NCBI GenBank assembly: GCA_020086605.1
Contig: JACBWW010000039.1
Coordinates: 2,660,156 to 2,724,155 of the forward strand
DNA length: 64,000 nucleotides
Reading direction: 5' to 3'
Source of the DNA: Lanius collurio
Taxonomy: Eukaryota; Chordata; Aves; Passeriformes; Laniidae
Numbering within the stretch: position 1 is the first letter of the stretch; every line of letters begins with the position of its first letter. The notes below the pieces were generated by a model that saw nothing but the letters and a program-made list of their open reading frames with translations, was not told the origin of the DNA and did no database searches. Positions 51,087-60,100 of the stretch are shown here, in pieces. The position numbers and the translations under genes are program-made.

Positions 51087-51092
51087 TTTATT
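51087..51092 (-). terminator. Poly(A) signal of the PAK3-like locus
   Basis: Plus-strand TTTATT gives AATAAA on the minus strand, about 310 bases downstream of the PAK3-like stop codon. It is the first canonical signal after the stop, just past the 3' minisatellite. Confidence 0.55.
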
Positions 51093-51111
51093 CAAAAAAT
51101 GAGTGTAAAAA

Positions 51112-51369
51112 AGTTGTCCTAGCTAACATAACAAACTAGCTGTCCTAACTAGCATAAAAAAAACAGCTGTCCTACCTCCCATAACTACCTGTATTAGGTA
51201 GCAGAAAAAACAAGCTGTCCTGAGTAGCATAACTAGTTGTCCTAACTAGCATAAAAAACTAGCTGTTCTAAGTACCATAACTAGCTGTATTAGCTAGCAG
51301 AAAAAAATAGCTGTCTTAACTAGCATATCAAGCTAGCTGTCCTAACTACCACAACAAAAAGCTGTCCTC
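51112..51369. repeat. AT-rich minisatellite in the presumed 3' UTR of the PAK3-like locus
   Basis: About ten imperfect units of 25-30 bp with the core AGCTGTCCTAACTAGCATAA. They differ by CTAG/GTAG changes and A-run length, and two carry the variant TGTATTAGCTAGCAG. Many CTAG palindromes make the array rich in short inverted repeats. It lies between the kinase stop codon and the poly(A) signal, so it would be most of the 3' UTR. Confidence 0.85.
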
Positions 51370-51397
51370 AAGTGCTTCACCTCCACTGCTCCCTCAA

Positions 51398-51466
51398 CTA
51401 CTTTGCTGCAGTGATCAGAGGTGTCAGGCTGGAGAGAGGAGGCATGGCTGATGATAAAAATGGATG
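51398..51466 (-). pseudogene. PAK3-like: PAK3-like C-terminal exon
   Basis: Acceptor TTCTTTGGGCAG, then HPFLSSAMPPLSSLTPLITA followed by AK and a TAG stop. PAK3 continues about seven residues further after AAK, so this end is slightly short. The open frame within the exon is intact. Confidence 0.85.
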
Positions 51467-51524
51467 CTGCCCAAAGAAGAAAAAATAAAGAAATGAAGCA
51501 TTACTTTCCAAACTGAAGCTCCTG

Positions 51525-51812
51525 GCAGACTCTGGTGCAATAGGACAAGGGGGAGTGGTTTTAAACTCAAGAGAGGGAAGTAGACTCAGATTAGACATCA
51601 GGAAGAATTTTTTTACAAGGAGAGTGGGGTAACACTGACAGAAGTTGCCCAGAGATGTAGTAGGTGCCTCACCTCTGCAATCATTTAAGGTCAGGTCAGG
51701 CAGGGTGCTGAGCAATCTGATCTGCTTGAAGATGGCCCTGCCCATCACAGGGCACCTGGTCCAGATGACCTTGAAAGGACCCTGCCAACCCAAACCAGTC
51801 TAGGATTCTGCT
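51525..51812 (+). mobile_element. CR1 LINE 3'-end fragment inside the last PAK3-like intron
   Basis: The plus strand contains TTAGACATCAGGAAGAATTT, GTTGCCCAGAGATGTAGTAG, GGTCAGGCAGGGTGCTGAGC and ends CCTGCCAACCCAAACC. These are CR1 3'-end words in sense orientation, so the element is antisense to the PAK3-like gene. It sits in the intron between the last two kinase exons (51467-51907) and does not break an exon. Confidence 0.9.
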
Positions 51813-51907
51813 TGCTCTCCCTTTGAAAAGCACCAAGACTGCAGATTATGGGACAGGGGCCTGCCAAGAAAACTCCTCCCCTGTGTTCCTGTTTTCCCTG
51901 CACTGAC

Positions 51908-52046
51908 CTGCAGCACCCCTGGGCAGAGCAGTGCTGCTCCTTGTCGGGCTCCAGGCCGCCCTGAGGAAGCCCCGCAGCACAGCTGCCAGGCGGCCGCGCT
52001 CCTGCAGCTGCGGGGTGCCCCTGTTGTGCCAGATCACACAGCCAGC
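51908..52046 (-). pseudogene. PAK3-like: PAK3-like exon, C-lobe helices
   Basis: Acceptor TTTTCCCCAG and donor CTGCAG/GTCAGTG bound 139 bases. Translation gives WHNRGTPQLQERGRLAAVLR then GFL, aligning with [20 protein letters not shown] of PAK3. A missing base near 51955 moves the rest (LEPDKEQHCSAQGCC) into another frame, where it still aligns with LEMDVDRRGSAKELL. Confidence 0.8.
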
Positions 52047-52356
52047 CTGGGGAAAAGCCAGCACAACACTGCACCAGCTCCCTTCGTACCCACAGGTGCT
52101 CACAAAGACCCCAGGTTCCAGGGGCAGTGTCCTCCTGGGCAGAGATGCTGTCCAGAGATCATTGTTCTGTACCAACAATAAAACCCAAACCCTGATACAG
52201 CCACAGCTGCATCCAAACAAGTTTGCCCTGACCATTTTCAGTGAGTCCTTTGGGAATTCCCTTCCACCATGAGCAAAAACATCCAGTGGCTCATCCCAGT
52301 GCAGAGCCACTCTGTGCACACAGCCCTATGCAAACACTTGGACACCTGCCTCTTAC

Positions 52357-52552
52357 CACAGCCACAGTTTGCTTGAAATACAGAGGTTCTCCTTCCACCA
52401 TCTCAATGGTCACTATCCCAAAAGACCAGATGTCTACCTTGGGGCCATAAGGAGAATCACTCCAACTTCTGGGACCATCCAGTGAGCAGTGCCCACCACA
52501 GAACTCTGCTCATCCTGCTCAGGGGTCAGCTGAGTGCAGAAGCCAAAATCAG
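52357..52552 (-). pseudogene. PAK3-like: PAK3-like exon with DFG motif and activation segment
   Basis: Acceptor GTCCTCAG and donor GTAAGA. The first part reads [20 protein letters not shown] then TAHWMVPEV, matching DFGFCAQITPEQ of PAKs. The TPYWMAPE consensus is altered at three positions. After PEV the frame shifts by one base, and the remainder ([20 protein letters not shown] then EPLYF) continues in another frame. Confidence 0.85.
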
Positions 52553-52974
52553 CTGAGGACAAAAACAAACACTGTCAGAGTCAGTGGGAATTAAAAATCC
52601 AAGCAAAAGAATTCCCAGCTCTCAGTCCAAGAATGCACTGCTGAATTGCACTAAGCTGCAAAAGGCCTCAGGGCTGTAGCCAAGGAAATACACAACTGGC
52701 CACTTTAAAAGATACCCTCAGGTTTCAGGCAGTGGCTTTTATGTATTCACTTGAAGCTTTAGATTCCAATTCCCTCCCCTCTGGAAGGGACATACACAAA
52801 GCAGCGCCACTCTCGCCACCCTGCTTCTCCCCAGACTCCTCTGCATGTTGCAGCTGCTCTCATCTGGCAGCAGGGTCCAGGCACTTCCACCAGCACCACT
52901 TTTGGGGAACTGGCCGTCACTGGGAAGCAGCCCCACACTCACATCCCAGAAACACTGTGCCTGACCAAGGATAC

Positions 52975-53077
52975 CTTCCCAACTTGACAGTGCCATCCAT
53001 TCCAGAAGGATGTTGGAGCTTTTCAGATCTCTCTGGATCACCTGCCTTGAATGAAGGAAATCCAGGGCTTGCAGACA
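52975..53077 (-). pseudogene. PAK3-like: PAK3-like catalytic-loop exon
   Basis: Encodes CLQALDFLHSRQVIQRDLKS then SNILL. The HRD histidine is replaced by Gln, while the catalytic Asp, Lys and Asn are kept. One base is missing before MDGTVKL, so the exon end is out of frame. The donor is uncertain; AAG/GTATCC is the best nearby candidate. Confidence 0.85.
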
Positions 53078-53461
53078 CTGACAGAGAACAAGAAACATGG
53101 GGGTAAAAATTAATGACCTGAATATACAAGAAAGGACAGTTAAGAATTCTGCCACCAGCAACTTTGCTTTGACAGGCAAGGAGTGCAGTGCAGCCAAGCT
53201 CCAGACAAAGGGTTCAAGGAAAAGCTGAGAACAGCAAACAAAATCGGGAGAGAGACATAGAGTTCAACAGTCTAAGAGTATAAGAAGAGAGCAGAAGTGC
53301 AAGGACACTGACAGGCAGTTCATTTAAGAGGCTCTCTCTTCTCCAGGGCATAAAAACAACACAGAAACAAATCTCTGAGCATGAAGCCACTCCTGTTCTC
53401 ACCATCTCTTCCAAAGGACCATCATGTCCAAGCCATGGGAAGCACAAGCAGGAGCCCTTAC

Positions 53462-53572
53462 CTCATGGTCGACATCTCTTCTTCAGCCAGATGTGTTTGT
53501 CTAACAGCATCCTGTAAAGTTCCTCCATCCATGTACTCCACCATCAACCAGAGATCTTCATCAGCAAGGCAG
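53462..53572 (-). pseudogene. PAK3-like: PAK3-like hinge exon
   Basis: Acceptor TTCTTTCAG, donor GAG/GTAAGG. Translation CLADEDLWLMVEYMDGGTLQ then DAVRQTHLAEEEMSTM aligns with [20 protein letters not shown] of PAK3. The exon is open throughout and its phase fits its neighbours. Confidence 0.87.
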
Positions 53573-54343
53573 CTGAAAGAAGAAAACAGTGGCATGGACA
53601 TGAATGTGCACAGCTAAATTACCTTATGAAAAATACTGCAGGGGAGTTTTGCTTCCAGGTCAGTTGTAAATGAACACAGAGTAAAATGGAGAGACATTTC
53701 TGTAGGCTACAGAGTCTTTGGAATCTGCACAGTGTAAATGAGAAGGAGACACCTGTGAAAAAGGAGATGCCTTACATGGCAAGCACGTGAAAAATGCAGT
53801 TTAGGAGCAGCCGAGATCAGTCTGGAACCACAACACTTGCCACCAGCCGGTTCACCACCTCAGCAATTCCACCAGTAACTCTGGCAGCAAGGCAACACAA
53901 CTCTCAGAGTTACCCACAGGAGGAGGCTGTGCACCACTTAGCACAAAAGTGGTCAACTGTCTGGAAAACCTTGCATAGAGAACCTTCAGAATCAGGCAAG
54001 GCAATTGAAAAATGGGCAAAATAGGTGTTTCTGGAAACAAGAACCTTGTCTTCCTGGCATCTGCAGCAAGGGAAAAGAGCAAGGGAGAAGCCAAGGGAAT
54101 TAATTTCTACCATGCTTTATCACGCTTCTCGTAAGACACAGAAAATAGGGTCAACTTCAAGAAAAAAACTAAACCAAAGCAACAAAACAACAGGGATGTA
54201 GTGAACTGACAGGCTGTTGTTTTAGGAAGATGTGACCAAGTCAGGCTTTTTCTAAACAAGCTACAAACTACATCTGCCAGAAAAGATTAATTCAGGACTG
54301 TGGAGGCAGTACCAGTGCACAGGACAATACCTGAAGCACTCAC

Positions 54344-54452
54344 CTGTCTGAATAGCTGACAATGTTGGGATGCTTCTTGTCCTTGAGGACCAGGATCTCA
54401 TTCCCAGCTTGTTCCCAGTTCCAATGTTCACAATTTACTTCCTTATGGCCAC
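54344..54452 (-). pseudogene. PAK3-like: PAK3-like VAIK / C-helix exon, frame-broken
   Basis: It starts VAIRK where PAK has VAIKQ, so the ATP-anchoring Lys is Arg. TAA follows at once in that frame. Four bases fewer than expected then restore a readable NEILVLKDKKHPNIVSYSD, matching NEILVMRENKNPNIVNYLD. Splice sites (TTTTAG; CAG/GTGAGT) are intact. Confidence 0.82.
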
Positions 54453-54967
54453 CTAAAAGGACATTGAAGACCATTAACTGGAGAGGGCTGTGGCATGAGA
54501 CCACAACAAACATGCAGTGAGTCTTTTTGGAGTGAGGGAGCCAGGCTCTGCAAACTGCCCTGAGATGGGACACCAGAGCTCAGTCAGTGACATTCCCCCC
54601 TCAGGGGCTGCTTACAGGACACATGGCCAGAGACACTGGGCCTTGGAAGCCCTGGAGAAATGGTCTCACCCATCACCCACAAAGCTCTAACAACATTCTC
54701 TGCATCTACAATCTCCTCAGATGGCCTCAGTTTATCACCACTATTATTAATATTCACACATTTTGCAAGCAGGAAGCAATTCTAGTCCTATGAAAATAGA
54801 GAAAAACAGCTGAGAAAGGGTTCGGTTATTATTTCAAGTACGACTGCTGCTGTTTGGGATTGCATAAGAGAGCAAACACACAGCATACATTACTAACATG
54901 ATCACTGTCATGGGCTGTCACTGACACCAAACCTAAACACAATCATAGAGTTTAGGAGACAGCTTTG

Positions 54968-55014
54968 CTGCCTGTGCTGAAAAATCCCATGCAGCAAGGC
55001 AGCCCCAAGAGAGC
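54968..55014. repeat. Copy A of a dispersed duplication within the PAK3-like locus
   Basis: About 47 bases starting CTGCCTGTGCTGAAAAATCC match 56665-56713 at close to 88 percent by eye, with a two-base gap. Weaker similarity continues to the right (TTTCACATACG versus TTTCACAATACG). Confidence 0.8.
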
Positions 55015-55358
55015 ATTTTGCTTTTCACATACGTCTTCTCATTTATCTCTCCCTCTCTATGATTTGCTGCAGGAGGACTAAAACCCAAAATTGATCCCAA
55101 GCGGGATCTCTCCTTAATTAGGTCTTGCAGTATCCTTTGAAGATGAAAGGCAGGAAGGAAAAATTGCTAAACAGTGTTCATGTCCTAACCTGGGACTAAG
55201 ATAAATTGTCCCTCAATAATGGCAGTCTCCACCAGCTGATGTATTAAACATTTTTAGAGATTAAGACCAAGCCAGCGTGTCCTGCTCTGAAAGATACCAC
55301 TGCCCTCCAGCAAAATACCTGGCCCCTGCTTGTGTAGAAGTCACTGACTTGAACTTAC

Positions 55359-55422
55359 CCTTGGCCAACTGGCTCAACTTCAGTGTATTTCTTGGCAGGC
55401 TCCTCCACGCTCACGGTGCTCC
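55359..55422 (-). pseudogene. PAK3-like: PAK3-like exon leading into the glycine loop
   Basis: Acceptor TTTCTTTCAG, donor GG/GTAAGT. Reads STVSVEEPAKKYTEVEPVGQ then G, aligning with [20 protein letters not shown] of PAKs. The next exon expected in PAK genes (ASGTVYTALDIATGQE) was searched for by eye between 54453 and 55358 and not found. Confidence 0.82.
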
Positions 55423-55665
55423 CTGAAAGAAACATGAAAGGCAGTCACTCCAAGATGGAGATCCTGCCTTGCAACGGGGCCAAAATGCAGCCCCACTCCC
55501 TGGGGCTGTGAGCCCCTTGTACTCAGGTGGGCAAGAGCAATAAACAACATCTAGGACATTCAGCTGCAGAGGAACAGAGTACAGCTGATGCTCAGACACA
55601 CACCCAACAGCCTGCTCTGGCACACAAGAGAGCAGATGTACCCAAGGGCATCAGGCACCACTCAC

Positions 55666-56130
55666 CTCTCCCCTCTGTGTGTAGGGCTGTGCTGCTGTCA
55701 GAATGCTCAGCCCATGATGCTGCAACAGAGGGAGGTACACTGTCCTCTTTCCAAAACAATGGAGCTCCAACACCCTCTTCCCAAACAGTGGGATGTTGAC
55801 GGTGCTCTTCCCACCCAGAGAGATGTTGTCCCTCCTCTTCCAACACCACTGGATGTTCTCCATCCTGGTCCCATGCCACTGGATGTTTGCCCTCCTCTTC
55901 CCATGCTCCAAGATCTTTGCTGTTGTTCTTCCCACGATGCAGGATGCTGCCACTCCTTGTCCCACGCTATGAAACACTCACCATCCTCGATCCACACTGC
56001 TGGAGCTTTGCCATCATCTTCCAGAATGGTGGGAAATTCACCATCATCTTCAACAACTGTGGGAAGTTCACTGTCGTCTCCAAGAACAGAGGGAAATTCA
56101 CTTTATTATTCCTCCTCTTGAGCCTCCTCT
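55666..56130 (-). pseudogene. Exon encoding an acidic decapeptide repeat, spliced in phase to the PAK3-like kinase
   Basis: On the minus strand, thirteen consecutive 30-bp units fill 55709-56099. They encode ten-residue repeats such as EFPTILEDDG, EHPVVLEEEG and QHPTVWEEGV, with consensus [EQK]-[HF]-P-x-[VA]-[WL]-[ED]-[ED]-x-G. One extra base near 55889-55919 shifts the frame between the sixth and eighth units. The exon ends GGGGAGAG/GTGAGT, leaving one base that joins the next PAK3-like exon in the correct frame. Two adjacent TAA codons (56103-56108) precede the first unit, so the 5' boundary is unclear; CTGTCTCCAG at about 56131 is one candidate acceptor. I do not recognise the repeat from known PAK proteins, although PAK linkers do contain an acidic stretch. 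Confidence 0.6.
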
Positions 56131-56664
56131 CTGGAGACAGAGCCAGAGGAGGCCCTGATGCAGCTTTTGTGCTTTGTGGACAGACAGTAGCGTGAGGGAC
56201 AGGAAGTTGTATCACACTGATTGCCTTATTTATCCTCACCTACACATCCAGCTGCACTAAGGAGAAACAGCATTCTGAGGTGTTGAAACTAACAGTGGGC
56301 TAAAGTAGACATTGCCACTTACAGTTGTGAATTAGATACTCCACCATGACTAAAACCAGCAAGAAATCTTTTGTCTGCAAAATCATTCCTGCAGCTGTTC
56401 AAAAGCTCTTCAACAGAAAAGGAGAAAACAGCTTAGCTTAGAGAATCCCTTCTCTTCTGCTGCTGCAAAGACACTGACAGGAACTTTCTATCAGCCCACC
56501 AGGCTGGCACTCGACAGCAACACGCCAAGCTCACAACTTGATGCACAGTTCTGAACGCCAAAGGTTCCTTTTCACACTCCATACAGGGAGCTTCTCAGCA
56601 GCCACCTGTGACGTGCCCTGCAATGGGAGAGGGAAAATTAACCAGATGCTGTCAGGAAAATAAA

Positions 56665-56713
56665 CTGCCTGTGCTGGACAATCCCATGCAACAAGGCAAC
56701 TCCAAGAAAGAGC
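56665..56713. repeat. Copy B of a dispersed duplication within the PAK3-like locus
   Basis: Reads CTGCCTGTGCTGGACAATCC and pairs with 54968-55014 in the same orientation. It lies upstream of the acidic-repeat exon near the GC-rich 5' edge, so copy A may mark a rearranged or duplicated 5' segment. Confidence 0.8.
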
Positions 56714-56739
56714 TTTCACAATACGCCTCCACGAGTCCT

Positions 56740-56957
56740 TTCACCGAAAGCGCCGCTGCACACACGGGGACAGAGACCACTCCACTCCAAAACACACCGA
56801 GCACCGCAGCCCGCGGTGAGCTCGGACACGCACAGCGCTGTGCCCCCGCAAACACCAACACACACACAGAGCCCTGTGCCCTTCCAGCCCCTCACACCCC
56901 CCTGTGCTTTCGCACACGCTCACACAGAGCCGCTCGGCCCCCACCTCCCCAGGCACC
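56740..56957. promoter_or_regulatory. GC-rich edge before the assembly gap, probable 5' region of the PAK3-like locus
   Basis: CpG density rises (AAAGCGCCGCTGCACACACG, GCCCGCGGTGAGCTCGG) up to the run of N. CACACA-rich stretches follow. A promoter or first exon of the leftward PAK3-like locus would be expected here or within the gap. Confidence 0.35.
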
Positions 56958-57317
56958 NNNNNNNNNNNNNNNNNNNNNNNNNNNNNNNNNNNNNNNNNNN
57001 NNNNNNNNNNNNNNNNNNNNNNNNNNNNNNNNNNNNNNNNNNNNNNNNNNNNNNNNNNNNNNNNNNNNNNNNNNNNNNNNNNNNNNNNNNNNNNNNNNNN
57101 NNNNNNNNNNNNNNNNNNNNNNNNNNNNNNNNNNNNNNNNNNNNNNNNNNNNNNNNNNNNNNNNNNNNNNNNNNNNNNNNNNNNNNNNNNNNNNNNNNNN
57201 NNNNNNNNNNNNNNNNNNNNNNNNNNNNNNNNNNNNNNNNNNNNNNNNNNNNNNNNNNNNNNNNNNNNNNNNNNNNNNNNNNNNNNNNNNNNNNNNNNNN
57301 NNNNNNNNNNNNNNNNN
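56958..57317. other. Assembly gap (360 N)
   Basis: An unbroken run of N. Frames that cross it are meaningless. The GC-rich left flank suggests that sequencing failed on a CpG island. Confidence 1.
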
Positions 57318-59940
57318 CTGTCTGCTTCCTCTGACCTTAGCTGAGGATCCTTGTGGGGGCTGTGGGATTCAAGCTTACAGAGTAATATCTACCAGTCAGC
57401 TCTGGCTGGGCCAGAGCTTCTGCTTTTGTCCTTAAAACTCATAGTACTGACCTTTGGAATCAGACAAAGAGAAAGCCAAAAAGCAATAGTGGAAGAATCC
57501 TCCCCCAAGTGCTGTGAAATACAAGTGGCTGAAGACACAGATCAGTGGTACCGTGGGTTCAGTGCAGTGACCAACCAGGGCCACACACTTGTGCTGGTGT
57601 CCCCCCTCCCCTGGGATGCGCTATGGGGGCTCTCTTCTAACCCTGAGTAGTTGCTTCTACATTTTTAAACTTCTCAGACACCATCTGAGATGTTACTCTG
57701 GAGGTGGCATCGCCTGGCCTGAAACAGTAGAAGTTTTCCAGGTGACAGAGCTGCCCCTTCCCAGTGGCCCCAGCCCGTGTGCAGCCATCCTGGCAGGGAG
57801 CCCTGCCAAAGCCAGCTGCTGCCACTCCCCAGGTGGGGAACTGCTGGGCCACCTGTCCAGCACCGGACACTGCTCAGTAACTGTCAGACCCTGGATGAAC
57901 ACAGGCCACCTGTGCCCCTGGAGACGGCTCAGGAAGCAGCTGAACTGTGGCACACAATCACCCTCCCCGAAGGACAGCCAAGGCCTGTGCAGCAGCTCAC
58001 CCTGTGCACCACAGCCTGGTAATTCTGTTTGAGACAGTTATTCTGTGGGTATTTTAATACTGTGGCAGAAAGGGGTATTTTGTGCCTGTCAGGATGAGCT
58101 CACACCGTGGCCTCTCCCAGTATGTTTTTAGTGTGATGGTTCTGTGTTTTGGCTACTCGTGAATTTGGTGCAAAGCTTGTTTTATCTCCTGTACATAAAA
58201 AGTCACTCAGCACTGCAAGGGAATCAAGCTAGGAAAAAAAGCAGTTTTTATCACCTAAACATTTAATTTAAGGAATGGTTAAAAGATTGTAAGGGTACAG
58301 ATTGTTAAAAAGCATTTTTGTGGAGAACAGAATCAAGGTGCACTCTGAACAGCAAGAGGATGGTGCACACTCAGCTGTTCTTGCAGGACTGAAGGGCTCC
58401 ATCCCTTTGCAACCTGACTGAAGAAGTGCTCAGGTTTTCCTAGCAAGTCTGCCATCTTCTGTCCATATTTATAGTCAGGAGGCAACTGAAATCAGGGACA
58501 CTGCCATTTGTGACAGTGTCTCTCATTCATCTTTTCAACTTTCCATGACATACAGATTACTTGCATAAAGGGGTGAGGTCTCCTCCAGAGTTCATTAACC
58601 TGGGCATTGGGGTGTATTTGTTTAATTTGAACATACTTGGAGCCAGGACAGCTCTGATAATTTTGCCAATAACATTCAAGGCAAAAGAGATCACAGCAAC
58701 GATTTTACAAAGTACCTATTGAAAACCTCACACTGCTTTGGAGCCAGCTTTAAAGCAGTAAACTGCCTGCAGGTGGGCACCAGCAGGGACCTCGTTTCCC
58801 CCAAAGCACCAGCCCGTGCAGTGTCACACTGAGAAGCTGAACTTGCACCAAACAGCTGTTGAAGGAAAAGAAATAATCAGAGGTGACATTTGACAAGTTA
58901 GGTTTTTATTCAGTGCACTGGACTCATACATCACTGCTTTGTCAACTAAAAACATTTCACACATTCCTATAAAACCAATGCCAAGTCCAGTCTTTTGTTA
59001 AAGATGCTCGGTGTAAAATGTAAAGCATTCTATCAAATATTTCCTTTTATAAGTATAGCCTAGAGCCCAAAAACAGGCTGTGTCCAGCATGTTCAGTGTT
59101 GGGTTCCAGCAGTGGCTGGAGAATGGAGCAGTTACTCAGGGTTGATGCAGGGCTTCGTTAACAACTGTCTAAACCCAGCTCATTACATCTCAGCCAAAGT
59201 TCATCAGAGTGCTGCTGCTACTTTGATTATGCTGCTGCCTTGAGCATGGGTGGAGCTGCAACTACAAAAACCCTACTGGCAGAACTACCCAGCACTGGAA
59301 AATGGGATCTGGGCTGGGGCAGCCTGTCTGTGCTCCATGCTGAGGACAGTCACTCCAGCAGCACGGCATGGCACGTCTCACCCCGTCCCCACGGCTGGGC
59401 CAGCAGCAGCAGTCAGAACAACACAGCAATCCACAGAGAAACGCGACGTGCTCAGGCCTGACTGTCAGGGAAAAGCAGCTTGTTTTCAGGGTGGAGGGGT
59501 CTTACACTGCAAACCTCTGGGCAGGGATGCCTGCAAGCTCAAATTGGGCAATTAGGTGGATGCTGGGGATTGTGGGCACCTGGAGCATCCCCACTTCCCT
59601 CTGTCTCTCATGTGGGCAGGCACAGCATCCTCAACCCTGTCCCACAAAACAGGGCAGCGTAGGGAAGGCTCCGTGATACACTGTCCCACTTGCAGGAGTC
59701 ACCCTGGTCAGCATAGGGTGCCCTGGCCAGGGCACAGGGCTTGTGCCAGCCCTACAGCTTCCCAGCAAATTCATCTCCGCTCATCCCTGTCCACCACCCT
59801 GCCCATGTCCCACCTGCCCTGTGCTCTGGCCCAAACTCTCACCCTGCCTCACCCCTGCCCTCAATCACTCATTCAATCTGTGTGTAAGGAAGGAGACAGC
59901 ACATTGCCAAATCAGCCATCTCAGAGGGAATCTAGCAACT
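57318..59940. other. Intergenic or downstream region, no gene recognised
   Basis: Moderately GC-rich with overlapping frames on both strands (up to 147 codons), none with a recognisable domain or convincing splice pattern. A minus-strand AATAAA at 58905-58910 could be an alternative poly(A) site of the FYTTD1-like gene or belong to another transcript. Confidence 0.4.
58905..58910 (-). terminator. Candidate distal poly(A) signal
   Basis: Plus-strand TTTATT in GGTTTTTATTCAG gives AATAAA on the minus strand, about 1.1 kb beyond the FYTTD1-like stop codon. Use is unproven. Confidence 0.25.
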
Positions 59941-59946
59941 TTTATT
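59941..59946 (-). terminator. Poly(A) signal of the FYTTD1-like gene
   Basis: Plus-strand TTTATT reads AATAAA on the minus strand, about 60 bases after the stop codon at 60005. This gives a compact 3' UTR and is the nearest canonical signal. Confidence 0.7.
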
Positions 59947-60004
59947 GAGCCCTCGTGATGGAGCCTGGACTGCCAGAGGCAGTCCCTGTGACGAGCACGC
60001 GGTG

Positions 60005-60100
60005 CTAAGGCATGGTGACCGTCCGTCCGGCGCTCCTGGCCGCGGTAAAGCGCCTCTTATTCCTCAGACCAGAGAACCTCTCATCCAGCGTCAGGCTGGT
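60005..60100 (-). CDS. FYTTD1-like: FYTTD1-like last coding exon
   Basis: Acceptor TTTCCCCTGCAG, then TSLTLDERFSGLRNKRRFTA and the tail ARSAGRTVTMP before TAG. The LDERF core corresponds to LNERF in UIF. The Arg-rich tail is unlike the YNKGGSRFVTV tail of UIF except for the shared R-x-V-T-V/M pattern. Confidence 0.87.
   Translation of the reverse strand, partial: TSLTLDERFSGLRNKRRFTAARSAGRTVTMP

Larger units (their letters stand above)
51398..56130 (-). pseudogene. PAK3-like: PAK3-like p21-activated kinase locus, degenerate, with acidic decapeptide repeat
   Basis: Eight minus-strand blocks in the order of PAK genes: an acidic repeat region, the linker into the glycine loop (KKYTEVEPVGQG), the VAIK exon, the hinge exon (LWLMVEYMDGGTLQDAV), the catalytic-loop exon (CLQALDFLHSRQVIQRDLKS), the DFG exon, the helix exon (NRGTPQLQ) and the C-terminal exon (PLSSLTPLITAAK). 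Family: PAKs are Rac/Cdc42 effector kinases. HPFL near the C-terminus fits PAK3 better than PAK1. Inactivating signs: VAIK is VAIR and the frame is then lost; HRD is QRD; APE is VPE; one-base frameshifts lie near 53000, 52450 and 51955. The exon with ASGTVYTALD was not found, nor the p21-binding (CRIB) region. DFG and most splice sites survive. PAK3-like copies are expanded in songbirds. I infer a pseudogene, though sequencing errors could explain some single-base indels. Confidence 0.8.

Noticed and set aside
56608..57435. 275-codon frame across the gap
   Set aside because: More than a third of it is N, so the frame is artificial.
57351..58032. Overlapping plus-strand frames of 99 and 147 codons
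   Set aside because: No domain, no start context and no convincing splice pattern; frames overlap on both strands.
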